Of a stretch of 64,000 nucleotides of DNA, positions 21,601 to 33,600 are shown piece after piece; the first letter of the stretch is position 1, and every line of letters starts with the position of its first letter. Source of the DNA: Elymus sibiricus (taxonomy: Eukaryota; Streptophyta; Magnoliopsida; Poales; Poaceae); contig CM077675.1 of NCBI GenBank assembly GCA_039707655.1, positions 419,883,162 through 419,947,161 of the forward strand, given 5' to 3'. The notes beneath the pieces are model-generated. The model was not told where the DNA came from and did no database searches. It saw only the letters and a list, made by a program, of their open reading frames with translations. Both the position numbers and the translations under genes were made by a program.

Positions 21601-24600
21601 CATGAAGTTTTTCATGTGCGCCAATTATGAGGAAGATCCACCCGTTGCTACTTCACCGTACATCAGGCCTCCGGTATGTTTCAGTCACGAAGAATAAACA
21701 CGTTGTTGATATTATTGTTGATTTGATATTTCTATTTCTATTTTTGTTGTAGTCTCCTCCGCCTCTGTGCATGTACTATCGTTGGATTGACACGAAAAAA
21801 CCGGACTGGGCGGTGACCGAGATTCGTGAAAGAGGTCGTCGTGCATGGGCAAGTTTGGACGCGGAAGAGCGCCGCGCGAAGGCGGCAGCAGAGGAGAAAG
21901 CAGAGCAGGAGAGAGAGTGGCAAGAGTACTGTGTGAAGCAGAGGGCTTTTCTTGATGAGATGAAGAAGAAAAACCGAGAAGAGGGACTACGACTGGCAGA
22001 GGTTTACCGACAGCGACAGGAGGCCCGTGAGGCTGAGAGGCAGATAAAGAAAGAAAGGGCTCGTGCAGCCAAGGCAGCAGAAGAAGCTGGTGATGGAAAA
22101 GGAAAATATCCCCGTTGGACTCAGTAGATCTGCATCGACGGAGGACAAAGAGGACGTCTTCATGCCGAGCACCAAGGTCAAGACTACCGCATCTTCGACA
22201 ATGTAGTACTGTTTTATGTAGTACTGTTTAATTTCAATTGTAGTGTTTATTTCAGTTGTAATGTTTAATTCAGTTGTAATGTTTAATTCAGTTGTAATGT
22301 TTAATTCAGTTGTAATGTTTAATTCAGTGGTAATGTTTAATTTCAGTTGGATGCATTTAGTTCGCAGTACAAGTGTTATCTCTCTAAACCGATTGACCAC
22401 TGAAATAAAACATGAATATGTCTCATACATAAGTAGATAGTAATTTGTCCCATACATAAGTAGATAGTAATTTGTCCCATACATAAAATAAACATGAATA
22501 TGTCTTGAAAACAAATCAGTCTCTTACATAGATAATGACTCATACATAGATAGTAACACATACATGAAGGATGTCTGATGCATAGATAAAAGTCTGAAAC
22601 AAACATAGATAGAAATATGTCTTATGCATAGATAATAGTATCACTCGGCTCTATGAGGATGCGTACGCTGTCTCCGCGGCCGAGGACCGGAAAGCGTGAG
22701 TGGGTTCTTCGGACGCACGTTACGTAAACCTCGGCCGTACAACGGCTCGTCAACCTCTGGTTGTGTCTCCTGCGTGAGAGGTGGTGGCGGAGTCGTCTGA
22801 TAGGCTTGCGGGTCTCCCAAGACATCTGAATGGACATCTGATGAGCGGTCAGAAAACGCGGAAGTGTGTCCCCCAGGCGAAGCCATGTACTGTCCCTCAG
22901 TAGTGTCTGTGGTATGAACGACGTCATAGTGAGTTGCATATTTATAATCAATTACTAACAAGAATGATGAATTATTACCTTGCCACATATGTTGCGACTG
23001 CCACTGCTGTTGATGAAGCCAATCATCTTCCTGTTGCGGCACCTGTTGCTGCTGCCATGATGAACTTCCTGGCTGGAAAGGAGGTGGTGCCCTGGGAGGA
23101 ATCTGAGGCGAAACATGTGTTCGCGGACCCTGATGGTGCGAAGAGTGCCGAGGGGCCGATACCTGTGGGCGCGAATCCTGACGGCGCAAAGAGTGATGAG
23201 GGGGCGAAACATGTGGCCGCGGATCGTGAATGTCCAATGAGTGACGCGGGGGCCGTTGTGCTGCTCGACGAGGCACAACGTCAGACGAGCGCGTACAAGA
23301 AATAGCCTGCTTGATACCTCATAGATTCTCTTGAAGACGCCTCAACCAGGAGACGTGCTCCTCCTGGGGGAGAAGAGGCCCAGTCTCAACCCGGTGAATA
23401 AAAGCAGCAACATCCTCCTGAGCCTGTTCAGTCAACTCACCCTGAAAAGAATAAACACAAAGTTATATACGTATTCAAGATTTGATACGTGCACGCAATT
23501 GAGGGACATGATGTTGGAAATATGCCCTAGAGGCAATAATAAATTGGTTATTATTATACTTCCTTGTTCATGATAATCGTTTATTATCCATGCTATAATT
23601 GTATTGATTGGAAACTCAAATACATGTGTGGGTACATAGACAACACTGTGTCCCTAGTAAGCCTCTAGTTGACTAGCTCGTTGATCAAAGATGGTTAAGG
23701 TTTCCTAGCCATTGACATGAGATGTCATTTGATAACGGGATCACATCATTAGGAGAATGATGTGATGGACAAGACCCAAACTAAGAACGTAGCATTTGAT
23801 CGTGTCAGTTTATTGCTATTGTTTTCTGCATGTCAAGTATCTGTTCCTATGACCATGAGATCATGCAACTCCCTGACATCGGAGGAGTACCTTGTGTGTA
23901 TCAAACGTCGCAACGTAACTGGGTGACTATAAAGGTGCTCTACAGGTATCTCCGAGGGTGTCTGTTGGGTTGGCATGGATCAAGACTGGGATTTGTTACT
24001 CCGTGTGACGGAGAGGTATCTCAGGGCCCACTCGGTAATACAACATCACAATGAGCCTTGCAAGCAATGTGACTAAAGTGTTAGCCACGAGATCTTGTAT
24101 TACGGAACGAGTAAAGAGACTTGCCGGTAACGAGATTGAACTAGGTATAGTGATACCGATGATCGAATCTCGGGCAAGTAACATACCGAAGAACAAAGGG
24201 AACAGTATACGGGATTAACTGAATCCTTGACATAGAGGTTCGACCGATGAAGATCTTCGTAGAATATGTAGGAGCCAATATGGGCATCCAGGTCCTGCTA
24301 TTGGTTATTGACCGTAGAGGTGTCTCGGTCATGTCTACATAGTTCTCGAACCCGCAGGGTCTACACACTTAACGTTTGGTGACGATTAGTATAGTTGAGT
24401 TATTTTGTTGGTGACCGAAGGTTGTTCGGAATCCCGGATAAGATCCCGGACATGACGAGGATCTCCGGAATAGTCCGGAGGTAAAGATTGATATATGTGA
24501 TAATAGTGTTTTGGTTTCCGGAAGGGTTCCGGAATTCACCGGAAGAGGTTCCGGATGTTTACCGAAGTGTTCGGGTGCAGCAACACTTTATATAGGTCAA

Positions 24601-27600
24601 AGGGGTAAAGCCCACGAGGTATTGGAAAGTGCAAAAGGAAGTTTTGCTGCTGCCTTAAGCGGTACTACCGTTGTAAGGCAGTACTACCGCGTAAGCGGTA
24701 CTACCGCTTGTGTGAAGCGGTACTACCGCATAAGCGGTACTACCGCTTGTGTGAAGCGGTACTACCGCTCAAGCGGTACTACCGCTCGTGAGCGGTACTA
24801 CCGCTTGTGCGCGGTACTACAGGGATCCGAGTTGGACTCTTTCCCTGCGGGCCAAACCGACCTTGTGCGGGCAAAACCGACCTGGAGGAGGCTTTTACTC
24901 CAAGTTTAGACCCCAAGGCTTAACATATAAATAGAGGGGCAGGGCTAGCACACGCGAGACATTAAGATTTCCCAAGCCGTGTGTCGGCAACCCTAACCCT
25001 CTAGTTCTCCCGTCATAATCTCCGTAGTGCTTGGCGAAGCCCTGCAGAGATTGTTCCTCACCACCATCACCACGCCGTCGTGCTGCCGGAACTCATCTAC
25101 TACTTCATCATCGCTCGCTGGATCGAGGAGGTGAAGGCGTCATCAAGCCGTACGTGTGTTGAACGCGGAGGTGCCGTCCGTTCGGCACTAGTTCGTGATC
25201 GGATCGAGGGACGACTTGCGATTTGGATCGCGGAGACGTTCGACTACATCAACCGCGTTTCTTAACGCTTCCGCTTAGCGATCTACAAGGGTATGTAGAT
25301 TCACTCTCCCTCTCGTAGATGCTCATCACCATGGATAGATCTTGTGTGTGCGTAGGAAATTTTTTGTTTCCCATGCAACGTTCCCCAACAGTGGTATCAG
25401 AGCTAGGTCTATGCGTAGATGAGATCTCGAGTAGAACACAAACGAGTTGTGGGCGTGGGTGTATACATATTGCTTGCCGTTACTAGTTGATACTTGATTC
25501 GGCGGTATTGTGAGATGAAGCGGCCCGGACCGACATTACGCGGACGCTTACGCGAGACAGGTTCCTTCAACTGACATGTAACTTCGTTGCATAAAGATGG
25601 CTAGCGGGTGTCTGTCTCTCTCACTTGAGTTGAATCGATTTCAATGAAGAGGGTTCTTTTAGAAGATCAAAAAGCAATCACTACACCACGTTGTGGTTTT
25701 GCGTAGGTAAGAACGGTTCTTGCAAACCCGTAGCAGCCACGTAAAATTTGCAACAACAATTAGAGGACGTCTAACTTGTTTTTGCAGGGTATGTTGTGAT
25801 GTGATATGGCCAATTACATGATGAGATATATGTGATGTATGAGATGATCATGTGTTGTATAGAATATCACGACTTGCATGTCGATGAGTACGGCAACTAG
25901 CAGGAGCCATAGAGTTGTCTTTAATTATTTTCGCCGTTTTGCTTTACTTTATCGCTATGAGTTAGCAATAGTCGTGGAAGCAACAGTCGGCGCGACAACC
26001 TCATGGCGACACGTTGATGGAGATCAAGATGATGGAGATCATGGTGTCATGCCGGTGACGATGGAGATCATGCCGGTGCTTTGAAGATGGAGATCAAAAT
26101 CACAAGTTCATGGCCATATCATGTCACTTATGAATTGCATGTGATGTTTATCCTTTTATGCATCTTATTTTGCTTAGGACGACGGTAGCATTATAAGGTG
26201 ATCCCTCACTTAAATTTCAAGATAAATTGTGTTCTCCCCGAGTGTGCACCGTTGCGAAAGTTCGTCGTTTTGAGACACGCCGTGATGATCGGGTGTGATA
26301 GACTCTACGTTCACATACAACGGGTGCAAGCCAGTGTTGCATATGCGGAACACTCGGGTTAAACTTGACGAGCCTAGCATGTACAGACATGGCCTCGGAA
26401 CACAAGAGACCGAAAGGTCGAACATGAGTCATATAGTAGATATGATCAACATGAAGATGTTCACCATTGAAACCACCTCAACTCACGTGATGATCGGACT
26501 TGAGTTGGTGGATTTGGATCATGTTACACTCGAATGACCGGAGGGATGTCAATTTGAGTGGGAGTTTTTAAGTAATATGATTAACTAAACTCATTATCTA
26601 GAACAATAGTCTAAGTTGTCTTTGCTATATTTATGTTGTAGATCATGGCTCGCGCAGTAGCACCCCTGAATTTTAATGCGTTCCTAGAGAAAGCTAAATT
26701 GAAAGATGATGGAAGTAACTTTGTGGACTGGGCCCGTAATCTAAGGATTATCCTTACGGCTTCCCAGAAGGCTTATGTCCTTGATGCACCGCTTGGTGAT
26801 CCACCCGCTCCAGTTGAGTCTCTAGACGTTGTGAACGCCTGGCAGGCTCGTTCTGAAGATTACTCAATAGTTCAATGTGCAATATTGTATGGCTTAGAAC
26901 CGGGACTTCAAAGACGTTTTGAACGTCATGGAGCATATGAGATGTTCCAGGAGTTGAAGTTTATCTTTCAGAAAAATGCCCGGATCGAGAGATATGAGAT
27001 CTCCGATAAGTTCTATGCTTGCAAGATGGAGGAGAACGGGTCTATCAGTGATCATGTACTCAGAATGTCTAGGTACTCCACCCGTCTGGCTGAATTGGGG
27101 ATGCCCCTTCCGCCAGAGGCTATCACTGACAGAGTTCTTCAATCATTGCCACCTAGCTACAAGAGCTTCGTGTTGAACTATAACATGCACGGGATGAACA
27201 AGTCAGTCACTGAGCTGTTTGCGATGCTGAAAGCCGCTGAGTCTGAAATTCAGAAGGAGCATCAAGTGTTGATGGTCAATAAAACCACTAGTTTCAAGAA
27301 AAATGGCAAGGGTAAGAAGGGTAACTCCAAGAAGAGTGGCAAAGCAGTTGCTCCTCTCGTGAAGAAACCCAAGGCTGGACCCAAACCAGAAACTGTGTGC
27401 TTTCATTGCAAGGGAACTGGACACTGGAAGCGGAACTGCCCCAAGTATTTGGCTGACAAGAAGGCGGCCAACAACAAACAAGGTATATATGATATACATG
27501 TTATTGATGTGTACCTTACCAACTCTCGTTGTAGTGCCTGGGTATTTGATACCGGTGCGGTTGCTCATATTTGCAACTCAAAACAGGAACTGCGGAATAG

Positions 27601-30600
27601 ACGGAGGCTGGCAAAGGACGAAGTGACGATGCGCGTGGGAAATGGTTCCAAGGTTGATGTGATCGCCGTCGGCACGCTCGCTCTTCGATTACCATCGGGA
27701 TTACTGATGAACCTGAATAATTGTTATTTAGTGCCTGCGTTAAGCATGAACATTATATCTGGATCTTGTTTATTGCGAGACAGTTACTCATTTAAATCAG
27801 AGAATAATGGTTGTTCTATTTATATGAGTAATATCTTTTATGGTCATGCACCCAATGTGAGGGGTTTATTCTTATTGAATCTCGATAGTAATGATACACA
27901 TGTTCATAACATTGATGCCAAAAGATGTAGAATTGATAATGATAATACCACTTTCTTGTGGCACTGCCGTTTAGGTCATATTGGCGTAAAACGCATGAGG
28001 AAGCTCCATGCTGATGGACTTTTGGAGTCACTTGATTTTGAATCACTTGACACATGTGAGCCATGCCTCATGGGCAAGATGACTAAAACGCCGTTCTCTG
28101 GAACAATGGAACGGGCAAGTGACTTATTGGAAATCATACATACTGATGTGTGCGGTCCGATGAGTATTGAGGCGCGCGGTGGTTATCGTTACTTTCTCAC
28201 CTTCACTGATGACTTAAGTAGATATGAGTATATTTACTTAATGAAACACAAGTCTGGAACATTTGAAAAGTTCAAACAATTTCAGAGTGAAGTTGAGAAT
28301 CATCGTAACGAGAAGATTAAATTCCTACGATCTGATCGAGGAGGAGAATATCTGAGTTATGAGTTTGGCAGTCGCTTAAGACAATGTGGAATTGTTTCAC
28401 AACTAACACCGCCTGGAACACCACAGCGTAATGGTGTGTCCGAACGTCGTAATCGAACCTTATTGGATATGGTGCGATCTATGATGTCTCTTGCCGATTT
28501 GCCACTATCGTTTTGGGGTTATGCATTAGAGACAGCTGCATTCACTTTAAATAGGGCACCATCGAAATCCGTTGAGACGACGCCATATGAACTTTGGTTT
28601 GGCAAGAAGCCGAAGCTGTCGTTTCTTAAAGTTTGGGGATGTGATGCTTATGTCAAAAAGCTTCAGCCTGAAAAGCTGGAACCCAAAGCGGAGAAATGCG
28701 TCTTCATAGGATACCCAAAAGAGACAGTTGGGTATACCTTCTACCTCAGATCCGAAGGCAAAGTGTTTGTCGCTAAAAACGGAACATTTCTTGAGAAAGA
28801 GTTTCTCTCGAAAGAATTGAGTGGGAGGAAGATAGAACTTGATGAGGTTGTTGAACCTTTACTTCAACCTGAAAGTAGCGCAGCACAGAAAGATGTTTCT
28901 GTAGAGCCTACAACAGCTGAAGAGGAAGTTAATGATAATGATCATGAAGCTTTGGATCAAGTTGCTATCGAACCTCGTAGGTCGACAAGGACGCGTACTG
29001 CTCCTGAGTGGTACGGCAACCCTGTCTTAGAGGTCATGTTGTTAGACAACGATGAACCTACGAGCTATGGAGAAGCGATGATGGGTCCGGATTCCGAGAA
29101 GTGGTTAGAGGCCATGAAATCCGAGATGGGATCCATGTATGAAAACAAAGTGTGGACTTTGGAAGTATTACCTGAAGGGCGTAAGGCCATTCAGAACAAA
29201 TGGATCTTTAAGAGGAAGACGGACGCGGACGGTAATGTCACCGTCTATAAAGCTCGACATGTGGCAAAGGGTTTTTCACAAGTTCAAGGAGTTGACTACG
29301 ATGAGACCTTCTCACCCGTAGCGATGCTTAAGTCCGTCAGAATCATGTTAGCAATAGCTGCCTTTTTCGATTATGAAATTTGGCAGATGGATGTCAAAAC
29401 AGCGTTCCTTAACGGCTTCCTTAAGGAAGAGTTGTATATGATGCAACCAGAAGGTTTTGTCGATCCAGAGAATGCTGACAAAGTTTGCAAACTCCAGCGA
29501 TCCATTTATGGACTGGTGCAAGCATCTCGGAGTTGGAATCTTCGCTTTGATGAGGTGATCAAAGCGTTCGAGTTTATACAAGTTTACGGAGAAGCTTGTA
29601 TTTACAAGAAAGTGAGTGGGAGCTCTATAGCGTTTCTAATATTATATGTGGATGACATATTGCTGATTGGAAACAATATAGAAATGTTGGAAGGCGTGAA
29701 TGAATATTTGAACAAGAGTTTTTCAATGAAGGACCTAGGAGAAGCTGCTTTCATATTAGGCATCAAGATCTATAGAGATAGATCGAGACGCTTAATAGGA
29801 CTTTCACAAAGCACATACCTTGACAAAGTTTTGAAGAAGTTCAAAATGGATCAGTCCAAGAAGGGGTTCTTGCCTGTATTGCAAGGTGTGAAGTTGAGTA
29901 AGACTCAATGCCCAGTGACTGCAGAAGATAGAGAAAAGATGAGTGTCATCCCCTATGCTTCAGCCATAGGCTCTATCATGTATGCAATGCTGTGCACAAG
30001 GCCCGATGTCAGCCTTGCCATAAGTATGGTCGGAAGGTTTCAAAGTGATCCAGGAATGGAACACTGGACGGCGGTCAAGAATATCCTGAAGTACCTGAAA
30101 AGGACTAAGGACATGTTTCTCGTTTATGGAGGTGATCAAGAGCTCGTCGTAAAGGGTTACGTCGATACAAGCTTTGACACTGATCCGGATGACTCTAAGT
30201 CACAAACCGGATACGTATTTATTCTTAATGGGGGTGCGGTTAGCTGGTGCAGTTCCAAGCAAAACGGGGTAGCTGATTCTACATGCGAAGCGGAGTACAT
30301 CGCTGCCTCGGAGGCGGCGAAGGAAGGTGTCTGGATGAAGGAGTTCATGACAGATCTTGGAGTAGTGCCTAGTGCGCTTAACCCAATGACTCTGTTTTGT
30401 GATAATACTGGTGCCATTGCTCTAGCCAAGGAACCAAGATTTCACAAGAGGACCAGACACATAAAGCGACGTTTCAATTCCATCCGCGATTACATCAAGG
30501 AGGACGACATAAATATTTGCAAAGTACACACGGATCTGAATGTTGCAGATCCGATGACTAAACCTCTTCCAAGGGCTAAACATGAACAACACCAAAACTG

Positions 30601-33600
30601 CATGGGTGTTCGATTCATTACAATGTAAATCACATAGTGATGTGAACTAGATTATTGACTCTAGTGCAAGTGGGAGACTGTTGGAAATATGCCCTAGAGG
30701 CAATATTAAATTGGTTATTATTATATTTCCTTGTTCATGATAATCGTTTATTATCCATGCTATAATTGTATTGATTGGAAACTCAAATACATGTGTGGGT
30801 ACATAGACAACACTGTGTCCCTAGTAAGCCTCTAGTTGACTAGCTCGTTGATCAAAGATGGTTAAGGTTTCCTAGCCATTGACATGAGATGTCATTTGAT
30901 AACGGGATCACATCATTAGGAGAATGATGTGATGGACAAGACCCAAACTAAGAACGTAGCATTTGATCGTGTCAGTTTATTGCTATTGTTTTCTGCATGT
31001 CAAGTATCTGTTCCTATGACCATGAGATCATGCAACTCCCTGACATCGGAGGAGTACCTTGTGTGTATCAAACGTCGCAACGTAACTGGGTGACTATAAA
31101 GGTGCTCTACAGGTATCTCCGAGGGTGTCTGTTGGGTTGGCATGGATCAAGACTGGGATTTGTTACTCCGTGTGACGGAGAGGTATCTCAGGGCCCACTC
31201 GGTAATACAACATCACAATGAGCCTTGCAAGCAATGTGACTAAAGTGTTAGCCACGAGATCTTGTATTACGGAACGAGTAAAGAGACTTGCCGGTAACGA
31301 GATTGAACTAGGTATAGTGATACCGATGATCGAATCTCGGGCAAGTAACATACCGAAGAACAAAGGGAACAGTATACGGGATTAACTGAATCCTTGACAT
31401 AGAGGTTCGACCGATGAAGATCTTCGTAGAATATGTAGGAGCCAATATGGGCATCCAGGTCCCGCTATTGGTTATTGACCGTAGAGGTGTCTCGGTCATG
31501 TCTACATAGTTCTCGAACCCGCAGGGTCTACACACTTAACGTTTGGTGACGATTAGTATAGTTGAGTTATTTTGTTGGTGACCGAAGGTTGTTCGGAATC
31601 CCGGATAAGATCCCGGACATGACGAGGATCTCCGGAATAGTCCGGAGGTAAAGATTGATATATGTGATAATAGTGTTTTGGTTTCCGGAAGGGTTCCGGA
31701 ATTCACCGGAAGAGGTTCCGGATGTTTACCGAAGTGTTCGGGTGCAGCAACACTTTATATAGGTCAAAGGGGTAAAGCCCACGAGGTATTGGAAAGTGCA
31801 AAAGGAAGTTTTGCTACTGCCTTAAGCGGTACTACCGTTGTAAGGCAGTACTACCGCGTAAGCGGTACTACCGCTTGTGTGAAGCGGTACTACCGCTCAA
31901 GCGGTACTACCGCTCGTGAGCGGTACTACCGCTTGTGCGCGGTACTGCAGGGATCCGAGTTGGACTCTTTCCCTGCGGGCCAAACCGACCTTGTGCGGGC
32001 AAAACCGACCTGGAGGAGGCTTTTACTCCAAGTTTAGACCCCAAGGCTTAACATATAAATAGAGGGGCAGGGCTAGCACACGCGAGACATTAAGATTTCC
32101 CAAGCCGTGTGTCGGCAACCCTAACCCTCTAGTTCTCCCGTCATAATCTCCGTAGTGCTTGGCGAAGCCCTGCAGAGATTGTTCCTCACCACCATCACCA
32201 CGCCGTCGTGCTGCCGGAACTCATCTACTACTTCATCATCGCTCGCTGGATCGAGGAGGTGAAGGCGTCATCAAGCCGTACGTGTGTTGAACGCGGAGGT
32301 ACCGTCCGTTCGGCACTAGTTCGTGATCGGATCGAGGGAAGACTTGCGATTTGGATCGCGGAGACGTTCGACTACATTAACCGCGTTTCTTAACGCTTCC
32401 GCTTAGCGATCTACAAGGGTATGTAGATTCACTCTCCCTCTCGTAGATGCTCATCACCATGGATAGATCTTGTGTGTGCGTAGGAAATTTTTTGTTTCCC
32501 ATGCAACGTTCCCCAACACATGATACTTACAGCATGGTGTCTGATCCCCACCATTGACTGAATTGGGTACATCTCCGATGTGCCAGGGGGCTGCATCTGG
32601 CCAGGAATTGCCGTCGGTACCAAGTATAAACGAGTCGACCTTCTGTACATCTGGAGATACGCGGCGAAATCCAGGGGCTGAAATGGGCCATTCTCAACCC
32701 AGACTTGTGCCTCCGCCGCGTGCCACGAGTCAACGTACGGTCGAAGGGTCCGCATCCAGGCACTAAGAGCTTTTTCTCCTCCTTTGGACAATCAACAAAC
32801 AAAGAAATATGGACACATGCGTTAGATAAGTTAGGAATGAACTTACTTGTGGACATGCTCCTCGAGGGGACGATCGGGCGAACTGGGTTAGCCAATTGGC
32901 GCCTACCAAACTGTCTCATAACCCTCTGTTGAGACATCTCCTCCACGAAGATGTCAAATATAATGTTTACCTTGGTCATCCTATATATGTGATCTCTGGT
33001 GCACAAGTAAGAAATCCCGCGGGGGTATCTACGAGCCATCTCCTCCGCCGTGTAAGGCTACCAAATGACCTGATCCTCGTGCAAAGTATCAAACTGTGCC
33101 GTGAAGGACGGGTAACAACGACTCACTTGTTGATGTGCATAATTTCTCTACAGATTAAAAATATAGTTGTGAGCAACAGGTTTTTCAACATAGAATAAAA
33201 AGTACCGGTCATAATGAAAAACATACCGCTCTACGTGTCCACACGGTACCAAAAGTAGGCAAGTCGATGGGATTTGCATCCATCTGTCTAACATCATATG
33301 GATCCTCAACATAGATGTTAGGTCGTCCGATAGGGAACCTCTCGTACGACCATAATTGCAACAACAGTGGGCATCCTAGCAATCCTGATTTTGGAGAGCG
33401 TAGTAAGCAAGCCTTGCACATACCTCTGTATGTAGCTGCTAAGACGGCAGAACCAAAACTCCTCGGCATAATGTCACGAGCTTCGCGTGCGTCTGCGATC
33501 TCTCTTGCAATACTGATGTACCGGGCATCAACAGTGTTGACGTGGTTATCCGTGAACATCACTTTGCCAAACAGCCACAAGATATATGCCTCTAGGCATC

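Larger units (their letters stand above)
23512..32518 (+). mobile_element. Copia 1: intact BARE/WIS/Angela-like LTR retrotransposon (9007 bp)
   Basis: LTRs at 23512-25390 (1879 bp) and 30679-32518 (1840 bp), both TGTTGGAAAT...CCCCAACA. The primer site TGGTATCAGAGC (initiator tRNA-Met) is at 25392-25403 and the polypurine tract AAGTGGGAGA at 30668-30677. The 1327-codon polyprotein is uninterrupted. By eye the LTRs differ at about eight bases plus one 39 bp repeat-unit indel, about 0.4 percent. At the usual grass LTR rate of 1.3e-8 per site per year this is on the order of 0.2 million years. It is inserted in an intron of the MULE2 PMD gene. Confidence 0.95.
23507..32523. repeat. 5 bp target-site duplication of copia 1 (CATGA)
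   Basis: CATGA at 23507-23511 and 32519-32523, immediately outside the two LTRs. Confidence 0.95.

Noticed and set aside
23830..25265. Several 60-130 aa ORFs inside the copia LTRs (also at 30997-32393, 35298-36716 and 42297-43715)
   Set aside because: They recur identically in every LTR, overlap on both strands and show no domain; LTR shadows.
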